Positions 28,059-37,922 of a DNA stretch of 64,000 bases are shown one piece after another. The stretch's first letter is position 1. Each line of letters starts with the position of its first letter. The translations under genes and the position numbers were made by a program. Origin of the DNA: Pseudomonas antarctica (GTDB taxonomy: Bacteria; Pseudomonadota; Gammaproteobacteria; Pseudomonadales; Pseudomonadaceae); assembly GCF_001647715.1 (NCBI RefSeq), contig NZ_CP015600.1, positions 496,001 through 560,000 on the forward strand. The letters are read 5' to 3'. Under the pieces are notes generated by a model. That model saw only the letters and a program-made list of their open reading frames with translations. It was not told the origin of the DNA and made no database searches.

Positions 28059-28829
28059 ATGCGGCGTGTGGTGTTCAATCAGAAAGGTGGCGTTGGCAAG
28101 TCCAGCATCGCCTGCAACCTGGCGGCGGTGAGCGCCAGTGAAGGCTATCGAACCCTGTTGGTGGACCTCGATGCACAGGCCAACTCAACCCAGTACCTCA
28201 CTGGGCTGACCGGCGACGATATCCCGATGGGCATTGCCGAATTCTTCAAGCAAACCCTGTCTTCCGGGCCGTTTTCGAAGAAAAATCGGGTGGATATCTA
28301 CGAAACGCCGTTCGATAACCTGCATGTCATCACCGCGACCGCCGAGCTGGCGGACCTGCAGCCCAAGCTTGAGGCCAAGCACAAGATCAATAAGTTGCGA
28401 AAGCTGCTGGATGAGCTGAGCGAGGATTACGACCGGATTTACCTGGATACCCCGCCGGCCCTGAATTTCTACGCGGTTTCGGCGCTGATTGCCGCTGATC
28501 GGGTACTAATCCCCTTCGATTGCGACAGTTTCTCGCGCCAGGCGCTGTACGGCTTGCTGGCGGAAATCGAAGAATTGAAGGAAGACCACAATGAAGGCCT
28601 GGAAGTGGAAGGCATCGTGGTCAACCAGTTCCAGGCCCGTGCGAGCCTGCCGCAGCAGATGCTTGATGAGCTGATTGCCGAAGGCCTGCCGGTGCTGCCG
28701 GTGTACCTGGCCAGCTCCGTGCGCATGCGCGAGTCGCACCAGGAGAACAAGCCGCTGATCCACCTCGACCCACGGCATAAGCTGACGCAACAGTTTGTGG
28801 AGTTGCATAACTTGCTGGAAAACGCCTGA
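28059..28829 (+). CDS. ParA/MinD-type ATPase without a ParB partner
   Basis: A 256-residue deviant Walker ATPase: MRRVVFNQKGGVGKSSIACN with KGGVGKS at residues 9-15, switch motif LLVDLDAQANST and YDRIYLDTPPALNF. The start at 28059 has GGAGG at good spacing; the 15-residue upstream extension is not used. No parB-like gene or parS-like repeat is adjacent, so it is an orphan ParA that may position a protein cargo rather than DNA. PAO1 has, as I recall, a similar orphan ParA in this chromosomal neighbourhood, so this is probably core and predates the pigment cluster. Confidence 0.85.
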   Translation: MRRVVFNQKGGVGKSSIACNLAAVSASEGYRTLLVDLDAQANSTQYLTGLTGDDIPMGIAEFFKQTLSSGPFSKKNRVDIYETPFDNLHVITATAELADLQPKLEAKHKINKLRKLLDELSEDYDRIYLDTPPALNFYAVSALIAADRVLIPFDCDSFSRQALYGLLAEIEELKEDHNEGLEVEGIVVNQFQARASLPQQMLDELIAEGLPVLPVYLASSVRMRESHQENKPLIHLDPRHKLTQQFVELHNLLENA

Positions 28830-28852
28830 TCCTTGCCGTCACCGCATAACCT

Positions 28853-28937
28853 GTGGGAGCTGGCTTGCCTGCGATACAGGCGACCCGGTCTGTCAGGCAC
28901 ACTGAGGCGATGCCATCGCAGGCAAGCCAGCTCCCAC
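28853..28937. repeat. REPIN, GAGCTGGCTTGCCTGC family
   Basis: GTGGGAGCTGGCTTGCCTGC ... GCAGGCAAGCCAGCTCCCAC, about 20 bases after the ParA stop. Confidence 0.9.
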
Positions 28938-29091
28938 CTTTGTTTTTGCATTCCTGTAGGGGGATTTGGATGGGGCCCACAGAGGCTGTAGGAAGGGTCT
29001 GGCAAGCGGGGTTGTGTCTTGTATCGTTGCCTACAGGTAAGCCAGAATCCGCCGGCTTGTGCGTCTGGATGGGCGTCTCTAAGGTTCTCGG

Positions 29092-29279
29092 ACCGCTGAA
29101 TGTTCAGTGGTCGGGTTTAGTAGCCCGAAGAACGGCGTAAAGTGCACGAGCTTCATCTAGCAGACTTTTGTCTGTGTTTGATGGTGGCTGTGCGTAGGGC
29201 ATCTTCGGGTGCGCCGGCTTTGCGTTGTTCCCCGGTCTACTAACCTGCGCACAGCTGCCACCCTCGTTTAGTAGCGAGG
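29092..29279 (+). ncRNA. Candidate structured leader RNA before the DUF6124/DUF3077-like gene
   Basis: Several stems are visible directly: ACCGCTGA (29092-29099) with TCAGTGGT (29104-29111); CGGG (29112-29115) with CCCG (29124-29127) around loop TTTAGTAG; CAGAC (29161-29165) with GTCTG (29170-29174); a long arm GGTGGC/TGTGCG (29183-29194) with CGCACA/GCCACC (29248-29262) enclosing GCATC-TTCG-GGTGC and GGT-CTACTA-ACC; and CTCG (29263-29266) with CGAG (29275-29278) around a second TTTAGTAG loop. The CTACTA loop complements both TTTAGTAG loops. It ends about 28 bases before the small gene. It could be a cis-regulator, a small RNA or a mobile element; I know no name for it. Confidence 0.5.
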
Positions 29280-29306
29280 TAAGGGCGGCCCACTCCGGGA
29301 ATAACG

Positions 29307-29534
29307 ATGAAAACCAGTAATCTTTACAGCATTACCCCCAACCTCTCCACAGAAGCCCTCGTGCTCAACAGCTACGAGACCTTCTCTTCCGTTCGAACCC
29401 TATTGCTCAACCTGTCCAACGATCTCACCGGCGAACACCGCGATGTCGCCCTGGCTATCCATCAATTAAGCGAACTCGGTGTACAACTCGTAGGCCAGAT
29501 GATGGACCGCGAATCCCCCGTAGCCTCAAGGTAA
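29307..29534 (+). CDS. Small DUF6124/DUF3077-like protein
   Basis: A 75-residue acidic protein of unknown function: SITPNLSTEALVLNSYETFS followed by LLLNLSNDLTGEHRDVALAI and a helical tail ending QMMDRES. The pattern of a short strand motif then two amphipathic helices recalls the DUF6124/DUF3077 small proteins that are multi-copy in Pseudomonas. No signal peptide or catalytic motif. It lies just after the structured leader and before a REPIN, so it forms a single-gene unit. Confidence 0.6.
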   Translation: MKTSNLYSITPNLSTEALVLNSYETFSSVRTLLLNLSNDLTGEHRDVALAIHQLSELGVQLVGQMMDRESPVASR

Positions 29535-29548
29535 AACGCGGACAAAAA

Positions 29549-29638
29549 TGTGGGAGGGGGCTTGCTCCCGATAGCGGTGTGCCAGTCACTGCATACATTG
29601 ACTGACCCACTGCCATCGGGAGCAAGCCCCCTCCCACA
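29549..29638. repeat. REPIN, GAGGGGGCTTGCTCCCGAT family
   Basis: TGTGGGAGGGGGCTTGCTCC at the left with its inverted partner GGAGCAAGCCCCCTCCCACA at the right. It is the only copy of this subtype here, lying between the DUF6124-like gene and the end of trxC. Confidence 0.88.
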
Positions 29639-29665
29639 TGGGTCGCGGTGCTCGCAAAATCTGAG

Positions 29666-30100
29666 TTACACGCCCTGGCTACGCAACCAGCTCATCAACT
29701 GCGGCAACGGAAAAGCCCCACTCTGGCGCGCCACTTCGCGGCCGTTCTTGAACAGAATCAAACTGGGGATCGAACGAATCCCCAACTGCGCCGAGAGCTG
29801 CTGATTAGCCTCGCTGTCCAGCTTGGCCAAGCGACATTTGCCTTCCAACTGAGCGGCTGCCTGCTCAAACACCGGCGCAAAAGACTTACACGGCCCACAC
29901 CACTCGGCCCACACGTCCACCAGCAGCGGCAGGTCGCCCTTGATCTGGCTGGCGTAGTCACCTTGTTTCAGCTCAAAAGGCTTGTTGAGCAAAACGGGTT
30001 GCTTACAGCGCCCGCATTTAGGGGAATCGCTCAGGCGTTCGCCGGGGATACGGTTGAGGCCGTTGCAATGTGGGCAGGGGATGACGAGAGGTTCGGACAT
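29666..30100 (-). CDS. trxC: Thioredoxin 2 (zinc-containing)
   Basis: A 144-residue cytoplasmic thioredoxin. The N-terminal zinc-binding extension has CxxC pairs at C9/C12 and C29/C32, which separates TrxC from TrxA. The redox site WCGPC is at 67-71, and the cis-proline is in IRSIPSLILF. It reduces disulfides with electrons from thioredoxin reductase and is usually part of the oxidative stress response. I chose the start MSEPLVIPCPHC at 30100; the preceding GGAG (minus strand) supports it. Confidence 0.93.
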   Translation of the reverse strand: MSEPLVIPCPHCNGLNRIPGERLSDSPKCGRCKQPVLLNKPFELKQGDYASQIKGDLPLLVDVWAEWCGPCKSFAPVFEQAAAQLEGKCRLAKLDSEANQQLSAQLGIRSIPSLILFKNGREVARQSGAFPLPQLMSWLRSQGV

Positions 30101-30269
30101 GGTGGGCTCCTTGGGTATGGCCAATGGAGTGAATTTGGAGTCAGCGCCCGGGTTTATCAAGGCGTGGAGCAAATGACTTATCCCCTCACAGTTTGCCGAT
30201 GCTGATGTGAGGCCGCCTGTCTACGCTGTCGGAGCTTGTTCTGTTTTGCGCCATCTGTCTGTTTGCGGA

Positions 30270-30286
30270 TATAGCAAATTGCGATA
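30270..30286. promoter_or_regulatory. Candidate HigA operator upstream of higBA
   Basis: TATAGCAA, A, TTGCGATA is a near-perfect inverted repeat (7 of 8 positions) about 50 bases before the higB start, where a HigA/HigBA autorepressor would bind. Confidence 0.45.
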
Positions 30287-30335
30287 GTTCGGATTCGGGT
30301 TTAACCTTCATGGCACGATGCGATAAGGATGTTGC

Positions 30336-30632
30336 ATGCGAGTGATCAGCGAGAAAAGGATTTGGGAGGCAAAGGAAAAATGGCCGCGTTCAACAAGTGC
30401 TTTAGATGAGTGGTACCGCCGGATTAAGCGCAACAGCCCGGCTGACTTCGCTTCTATGAAAGGCATTTTTCCCGCAACAGATAAAGTTGGGCAGCTCCAT
30501 GTGTTCGACATTGGGGGAAACAAGCTGAGGCTAATCGCTTTCGTGCGGTACCAAAAGCAACGAATTTACATCAAGTATCTGCTAGATCACCGCGCCTATG
30601 AACAGGATAACTGGAAGGAGAAAATCAGATGA
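30336..30632 (+). CDS. higB: HigB-family mRNA interferase toxin
   Basis: A 98-residue RelE/HigB-fold toxin that would cleave mRNA on the ribosome. Family features: short N-terminal helices (WEAKEKWPRSTSALDEWYRR), VFDIGGNKLRLIAFVRY with the core beta strands, and a C-terminal LLDHRAYEQDNW, which resembles the HAEYD end of HigB proteins. AAGGA precedes the ATG by 6 bases. Toxin-first order and ATGA overlap with the antitoxin are typical of higBA. Base composition is more AT-rich than the flanking core genes, consistent with acquisition. Confidence 0.88.
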   Translation: MRVISEKRIWEAKEKWPRSTSALDEWYRRIKRNSPADFASMKGIFPATDKVGQLHVFDIGGNKLRLIAFVRYQKQRIYIKYLLDHRAYEQDNWKEKIR

Positions 30633-31030
30633 GCGCACTCATTCGGCTCGCTGCTGAACATTGGCAATTTGTTTCACCCTTGCTGCGCAAGCCTAAAAAT
30701 GAGGCGGATTACGACGTACTGGTGACTGCTCTCGACGAACTGCTGGACCTGATCGGTGAGGATGAATCAAATCCTCTGATGAGCTTGGTGGATATTCTCA
30801 GTGATTGGATTGAAGCCTACGACCTTGAGCATCGCCCGATGCCCGTCGCCAGTGGTGTGGACGTGCTGCGCGCAATGATGCGCGAGCACGGTTTGAACCA
30901 GAGTGATTTGCCAGGTGTAGGCACACAGTCGGTTGTTTCTGAAATTCTGAGCGGTAAGCGCAAGCTCAATCTGCGGCAGATTAGATGGCTGGCCGACCGA
31001 TTTGGGGTGTCAGTGGAGACCTTTATCTAG
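30629..31030 (+). CDS. higA: HigA-family antitoxin with helix-turn-helix
   Basis: A 133-residue antitoxin and autorepressor. The N-terminal half (KPKNEADYDVLVTALDELLD, NPLMSLVDILSDWIEAYD) is the toxin-neutralising region, and the C-terminal half is an XRE helix-turn-helix (VLRAMMREHGLNQSDLP, VVSEILSGKRKLNLRQI), very like E. coli HigA. It overlaps higB by 4 bases. It converges on selO, whose stop lies 6 bases away. Confidence 0.9.
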   Translation: MSALIRLAAEHWQFVSPLLRKPKNEADYDVLVTALDELLDLIGEDESNPLMSLVDILSDWIEAYDLEHRPMPVASGVDVLRAMMREHGLNQSDLPGVGTQSVVSEILSGKRKLNLRQIRWLADRFGVSVETFI

Positions 31031-31035
31031 GAGGT

Positions 31036-32547
<1,512 letters not shown>

Positions 32548-35500
32548 TTAGTCGAGTTTGCTCGGCGGCGGCTCTTGCGCACCGCCGTCGTTGGCGGGCT
32601 TGGCCGGGGTGTCGACTTCTACCAGTTTGTATTCCTGGCCGTGGAGGTTTTTGAGGTAGACCTCCATCTGACGGAACGAGATGTTGATGTGGTGGTTCTT
32701 GAACTCACGGTTGATAAAGCGGTTTACCTCGTCGATTACCGGGTTGCGGTCACCCAGGTCGCGCACGTGCATGCGCAGTTCGTGGTCGAGGGTGCTTTCG
32801 CCGAAGTTGAGGAAGTACACATGGGGTTCCGGCTCTTTCAGCACGCGGGGGTTTTCCCTGGCGGCCTTGAGCAACAGATCCTTCACCAGATCCAGGTCTG
32901 AACCGTAGTCCACGCCCAGTTTCAGAGTGACGCGGGTGATGGTGTCGGTCAGCGACCAGTTGATCAGTTGCCCGGTGATGAAGGTTTTGTTCGGGACAAT
33001 GATGTCTTTGCGGTCGAAGTCGGTGATGGTGGTGGCACGGATGCGGATCTTGCTGACCGTGCCCGACAGGTTGCCGATGGTGATGGTGTCGCCGATGCGC
33101 ACCGGGCGTTCGAACAGGATCATGATGCCGGAGATAAAGTTGGCGAAGATCTCCTGCATCCCGAAGCCCAACCCCACCGACAGCGCCGCCACCAGCCATT
33201 GCAACTTGTCCCAGCTCACGCCGAGGGTAGACAGCGTGGAGACGAAACCCACGCCGGCAATCACATACGACAGCAAGGTGGTTGTGGCGTAGGCGCTGCC
33301 TTGGGCCAGATCCAGCTTGGACAGCACCAGCACCTCGAGCAAACCGGGCAGGTTGCGCGCCAGGGCAAAGGTGATACTGATGATGATCGACGCCCCGAGC
33401 AAGTCGCCGATGCTGATCGGCACCATGCTGATATTGGCGCCGGTGCCGCTGGTGTATTCGTAGAGGGTGACGTTGTCCAGGTAGGAGAAGACGGTGATCA
33501 GGTCTTTCCACACCCAATACAGCGCGGCGATAAAACCGCCGAGCAGGGCCAGGCGAATCAGGCGCATGGACTGTTCGTTGACTTGCTCGATGTCCAGGGT
33601 CGGTTCTTCTATCACCGCTTCGCCGTCACCGGCTTCCTTGGCGGCCTGGCGTTTGGCCAGGGCGCGCGCATAGGCCAGGCGCCGTGCGGCCACTCCCAGG
33701 CCGCGCACGAAGGTGGCCTCTATGACGAGCCAGAACATCAGCAGGTACAAGGTGTTGATCAAGCGGTCGCTGAGCTTGAGCGCGGTGTAGTAGTAGCCAA
33801 AGCACACCGCGATAAACAGGGCGATGGGCAGGGCGGTAAACATCAAGCCTACGGCTTTACGAAACAGCGAGGCTTTTTCGTGGGTCGGGCTGTTCAACAG
33901 CAGGCGGCCCAGCAGCCAGGCCATCAGCGCGTAGCAGGTCAGCACCACGCCGATGCCCAGCACGTCGTCGGCCAGCGCTGCCGGCTGGTGCTCGGCGATC
34001 GCCACCACCGCCACCAGGGCCAGCACCACCAGCCCGAGCTTGCGTACCCATCCCTGCAGAAAGTGGACCTGAGGCCGTTCCCAGCGGAAGTGCAGCTCTG
34101 CCACGCCGCCCGGGGCGAGGATTCGGTAAGCGGTGTAGAACACCAGCCATGCCTGGGCGATCTGCAACAAGGCAGCGCCCAGGTTGGCGTTTTGTCCACG
34201 GGCGTCAATTTGCAATGCGTAGCCGCACAGCGCCAGGCCCAGGGACACCGGCATCGCCAGCAGGATATTGATCAAAATCGCCTGCGGCGTGTGCCACTGG
34301 CTGTCGCGTTTGAAGTGGCCGATGTCCAGGTGCACCTTGTTCAGGCGCTGGTACAAGGCTTTGCGCCGCCACAACAGCGCGCCGATCAATAGCAGTAACG
34401 GCAGGAACAGCAGTGGGCGCTGGGTCAGGCCGTCATACAGTTCGCTGACGCTGGAAGCCCAGGGCAGGGTGGTGACCTGCTTGCTCAGGTGGTCCGGTAC
34501 GGTTTCCAGCCACTCGGTGTCCAGCGGCTTGTTGCTGGGGATCCAGAACATTTGCTCGTCGAGGGTCGCACGCAGGTTGGTGGCGGTGCTGAGCAGTTGT
34601 TTCTGGTTCAGTTGCAGGGTGATCGATTCGTTGAGCAGCGCGCTCAGCTCACGGCTCAGGCGCTCCAGCAGGTCGCTGCGGGTGATTGCCAGCTCCAGCA
34701 GGGTACGTCGCAGTTGCGGCGTTACGTCGTCGGGTGGCTGGTTGGCGAGCAGGTTATCCACATACGTGCTGGGGGTGCTGATCAGCTCGCGCTGCTGGTT
34801 GACCTCGAACTGGTACAGGCGAATGTTGGCGATATCGTCTGCCAGGTTGCGATCCACGGTGAGGCGTGGCAGCGCCTGTTTTTGTTTATAGAGAATCTTG
34901 GAGAGCAGCAGGCTGCCCTTGAGCACGTTGATCTGTTCGTCCAGCGCCGAGTCGCTTTGGGTCACGGTGTCCAGTTGCTGCTTGGTCTGCAGGTTTTTCT
35001 GGGTCAGGTCGTTGAGGCGGTCGGTGCTTTTGAGCAGGTAGTCGGAGAGCTTCAGGTTGGCTGCGCTCTCCGTGGCCAACAGGCTGCTGCCGCCGGCTTT
35101 CTGCGCTTCGATGGATTGTTGGGTAACGGTCTGCTGGGATTGGGCCAGGCGTTTCTGGTTGATCAGGGTTTGCAGGTCCTGGATCTCTTGTTCCAGGCGC
35201 GCGGTTTTTTCCACCACCAGATCGTGCTGGCTGTTACCCAGGTCTTGCAGTTGGCTGTTACCGGCCAGTTCCTGGCGGCGCAGCGGGATCAGGGCATTGA
35301 GGGCCGCGAGTTCGGCGTTCAACTGGTTGCGCTGGTCGCCGCTGAGCGTCTTGCCGTTGTCTTTGCCGGCCTTGAGGATCGAGTTGATCTGCTGGATGCG
35401 CGTCTGGCTGCTGCTGATTTCAGTCTGGGCGCGCTCGGGCCGGGTCTGGGCGGCGATGGTCAGGCTGTTGGCCTCGGCCAGCTCTTTTTGCAGGTCGCCT

Positions 35501-35886
35501 TGCTGGGTGGTGCGCTGCACCAGCAATTGCTCGAGCTGCGGCACCGGCAGGGTGGCGTAGCGTTGGGCCACCGGGATGATTTTGGTGGCCTTGAGCCGCA
35601 CCAATTCACGCTGGTTGTCGGTGGTCTGGCGCGGGGCGGCTTCCAGCTGGCGTTTGAGGTCGGCGAGGCGCTGCTCGTAATCCTGCTTGTTGCCCAGGTA
35701 GGTCAGGGTCTGTTGCAGGATTGTTTGCAGCGCCTTCATGTCGGCGTCGGGCAGCTTGCGGTCGGGCAGCTTGTCCAGGGTTTGCTGGATGGCGTCGGCG
35801 CTGGGCGGGTCGGCGGCGTAAACGCTGCCGACACAAAGGGTCAGGCCCAGCAGGGCAGTGGCTATAAAGGTGCGCAGAGTTGTCAT
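32548..35886 (-). CDS. mscK: Large mechanosensitive channel of the MscK/KefA type
   Basis: Inner-membrane tension-gated channel of 1112 residues. It has a cleaved signal peptide (MTTLRTFIATALLGLTLCVG ... VYAADPP), a long periplasmic coiled-coil region rich in Gln/Leu (about residues 30-480), about 11 membrane helices, and a C-terminal MscS domain whose pore helix is near VAALSVGLGFGMQEIFANFI, followed by RIGDTITIGNLSGTVSKIRIR. The start MTTLRTF at 35886 is preferred; an upstream in-frame extension has no signal peptide before it. Length is close to E. coli MscK (1120) and MscM (1107). Confidence 0.9.
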   Translation of the reverse strand: MTTLRTFIATALLGLTLCVGSVYAADPPSADAIQQTLDKLPDRKLPDADMKALQTILQQTLTYLGNKQDYEQRLADLKRQLEAAPRQTTDNQRELVRLKATKIIPVAQRYATLPVPQLEQLLVQRTTQQGDLQKELAEANSLTIAAQTRPERAQTEISSSQTRIQQINSILKAGKDNGKTLSGDQRNQLNAELAALNALIPLRRQELAGNSQLQDLGNSQHDLVVEKTARLEQEIQDLQTLINQKRLAQSQQTVTQQSIEAQKAGGSSLLATESAANLKLSDYLLKSTDRLNDLTQKNLQTKQQLDTVTQSDSALDEQINVLKGSLLLSKILYKQKQALPRLTVDRNLADDIANIRLYQFEVNQQRELISTPSTYVDNLLANQPPDDVTPQLRRTLLELAITRSDLLERLSRELSALLNESITLQLNQKQLLSTATNLRATLDEQMFWIPSNKPLDTEWLETVPDHLSKQVTTLPWASSVSELYDGLTQRPLLFLPLLLLIGALLWRRKALYQRLNKVHLDIGHFKRDSQWHTPQAILINILLAMPVSLGLALCGYALQIDARGQNANLGAALLQIAQAWLVFYTAYRILAPGGVAELHFRWERPQVHFLQGWVRKLGLVVLALVAVVAIAEHQPAALADDVLGIGVVLTCYALMAWLLGRLLLNSPTHEKASLFRKAVGLMFTALPIALFIAVCFGYYYTALKLSDRLINTLYLLMFWLVIEATFVRGLGVAARRLAYARALAKRQAAKEAGDGEAVIEEPTLDIEQVNEQSMRLIRLALLGGFIAALYWVWKDLITVFSYLDNVTLYEYTSGTGANISMVPISIGDLLGASIIISITFALARNLPGLLEVLVLSKLDLAQGSAYATTTLLSYVIAGVGFVSTLSTLGVSWDKLQWLVAALSVGLGFGMQEIFANFISGIMILFERPVRIGDTITIGNLSGTVSKIRIRATTITDFDRKDIIVPNKTFITGQLINWSLTDTITRVTLKLGVDYGSDLDLVKDLLLKAARENPRVLKEPEPHVYFLNFGESTLDHELRMHVRDLGDRNPVIDEVNRFINREFKNHHINISFRQMEVYLKNLHGQEYKLVEVDTPAKPANDGGAQEPPPSKLD

Positions 35887-35942
35887 GGATACCGGTCGAG
35901 CAAGGTAAAGAAGGTGGTGGCGTGGCGCCATAGCCCCGCAGT

Positions 35943-37685
35943 TTAGAGGAAGAGTCCAGGGCCTGGACGACTTCCTTCGGGGAATTTGACGCCGACTTTT
36001 CCAATCTTGTTCCCGTCCATGACTGCGACGGTCCACAGGGTGTTGTTCCATTCCACTTGGTCGCCCACAACCGGCGCGCCGCCGACTTTCTGAGTGATGA
36101 AGCGGCTCAATGGCATATCCGGGTCGATGCCTTCGAGCTTGAGGCCGTACAGGGCGGAGACCGCGCCCAACTGGGCGTCGCCTTCGAGCACAAAATCGCC
36201 GAAGAAACGCAGGTCGAGGCCGCGTTGCGGTGCCTGGCTGAACAACTTGCCCAAGGCCGGGAGGTTGTGTTCGTGGCCGATCACACAGAGCAAATCGTCG
36301 ACTTCCAGCACCGTACTACCCGACGGGTGGAGCAGTTGCTGGCCGCGGAACAGGGCGGCGATGCGTGTGCCCTCGGGCATTTTCAGCTCGCGCAGGGCCG
36401 CGCCGATGCACCATTTCTCCGCGCCCAGGCGGTAGACGAACAGCTCCCACTCGCTGGTGACGTGTACTTCGAGGGCCGCGCGGGAAATCGGCGCAGGTTC
36501 CGGCGGTACGGTGACTTTCAGCAGCTTGGCCACCCACGGCAGGCTTGTGCCCTGCACCAGCAACGACACCAGCACGATAAAGAACGCCAGGTTGAAATAC
36601 AGCTGCGCGTGAGGCAGGCCGGCCATCAACGGGAACACCGCCAGGATGATCGGTACCGCGCCGCGCAGGCCGACCCAGGCGATAAAGGCTTTTTCGCGAC
36701 CGTGGAACGCTTTGAACGGCAGCAGGCCGACCATCACCGACAGCGGCCGCGCAAACAGGATCATCCACAGCGCCAGGCCCAATGCTGGCAGGGCAATCGG
36801 CAGCAAGTCATGGGGCGTGACCAGCAGGCCCAGCACCAAAAACATGCCGATCTGTGCCAGCCAGGCCATGCCGTCGAGCATGTGCAAAATGCCGTGACGG
36901 CTACGCACCGGGCGGTTGCCGATCACCAGGCCGCACAGGTACACGGCGAGGAAACCGCTGCCGTGCAGGGCGTTGGTCAAGGCAAACACCAGCAGGCCAC
37001 CGGCGATCACCAGAATCGGGTACAGGCCGGTGGCCAGGTTGATGCGGTTGACCATTTGCAGCATCAGCCAGCCGCCGCCCAGGCCGACAATACCGCCGAT
37101 GCCGAATTCACGGATAAGGTGGCCCAACAGGCTCCAGTGCAGGCCGGTTTGGCCGCTGGCCAGCATGTCGATCAGGGTGACGGTGAGGAACACGGCCATT
37201 GGGTCGTTGCTGCCGGATTCGATTTCCAGGCTGGCGCTGACCCGTTCGTTCAGGCCCTTGCCGCCCAGCAGCGAGAACACTGCCGCGGCGTCCGTCGAGC
37301 CGACGATGGCGCCGATCAACAAGCCTTGAATGATATTAAGGTTGAACAGCCAGGCCGCAGCCATGCCGGTGAGGCCGGTGGTAATCAACACCCCCACCGT
37401 GGCCAGCGATAATGCCGGCCAGAGTGCCACGCGGAAACTCGCCACCCGTGTGCGCAAGCCGCCGTCGAGCAGGATCACTGCCAGCGCAAGGTTGCCCACC
37501 AGGTAGGCGGTCGGGTAGTTATCGAAGATGATGCCGCCGCCGTCGACGCCGGCGGCCATGCCTACGGCCAGGATGATCACCAGAATCGGGATGCCCAGGC
37601 GTGACGAAAGAGAACTTACCAGAATGCTCGCACCCACCAGCAACGCGCCGATCAAGAACAGGCTGTTGATGGTCGTCGCATTCAA
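35943..37685 (-). CDS. nhaP2: K+/H+ antiporter NhaP2 (CvrA)
   Basis: CPA1 antiporter of 580 residues, 12-13 membrane helices followed by a cytoplasmic TrkA-C domain and a CorC/HlyC-type tail ([22 protein letters not shown]). Key motifs: [21 protein letters not shown] and [12 protein letters not shown], with the ND pair of the exchange site. It exports K+ or Na+ in exchange for protons. The start is a TTG at 37685 giving [13 protein letters not shown], with GGAG 8 bases upstream; the longer ATG-initiated reading crosses a non-conserved region and a REPIN edge. It precedes mscK on the same strand with a 56-base gap. Confidence 0.9.
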   Translation of the reverse strand: MNATTINSLFLIGALLVGASILVSSLSSRLGIPILVIILAVGMAAGVDGGGIIFDNYPTAYLVGNLALAVILLDGGLRTRVASFRVALWPALSLATVGVLITTGLTGMAAAWLFNLNIIQGLLIGAIVGSTDAAAVFSLLGGKGLNERVSASLEIESGSNDPMAVFLTVTLIDMLASGQTGLHWSLLGHLIREFGIGGIVGLGGGWLMLQMVNRINLATGLYPILVIAGGLLVFALTNALHGSGFLAVYLCGLVIGNRPVRSRHGILHMLDGMAWLAQIGMFLVLGLLVTPHDLLPIALPALGLALWMILFARPLSVMVGLLPFKAFHGREKAFIAWVGLRGAVPIILAVFPLMAGLPHAQLYFNLAFFIVLVSLLVQGTSLPWVAKLLKVTVPPEPAPISRAALEVHVTSEWELFVYRLGAEKWCIGAALRELKMPEGTRIAALFRGQQLLHPSGSTVLEVDDLLCVIGHEHNLPALGKLFSQAPQRGLDLRFFGDFVLEGDAQLGAVSALYGLKLEGIDPDMPLSRFITQKVGGAPVVGDQVEWNNTLWTVAVMDGNKIGKVGVKFPEGSRPGPGLFL

Positions 37686-37806
37686 AGGCAGTACTCCAGA
37701 ACTGGGAAGACGGGCGCGAACTGACCATGCAGTCTGCGTGCCAGCGATTCTAACCTGTTGAATTGCAGTGCTGTCAAAAAGCTTTCGCGGGCCTGCACCC
37801 ATCCAA

Positions 37807-37893
37807 TGTGGGAGCTGGCTTGCCTGTGATGCAAGCAACCCGGTAAGCCAGGTTCACCGAGGCGATGCTATCGCAGGCAAGCCAGCTCCCACA
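37807..37893. repeat. REPIN, GAGCTGGCTTGCCTGC family
   Basis: TGTGGGAGCTGGCTTGCCTG ... AGGCAAGCCAGCTCCCACAG, between the nhaP2 5' end and the chemoreceptor stop. The left arm has one change (TGTGAT instead of TGCGAT). Confidence 0.88.
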
Positions 37894-37922
37894 GGAATCG
37901 ACTTCGCCAGGCAGGTTATGGG

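Noticed and set aside
28853..29140. 95-codon plus-strand frame after the ParA gene
   Set aside because: It begins inside a REPIN and runs into the structured leader; no ribosome-binding site or conserved pattern.
30173..30335. Possible tRNA or attachment site at the border of the HigBA pocket
   Set aside because: No cloverleaf pattern, CCA end or direct repeat could be found by eye.
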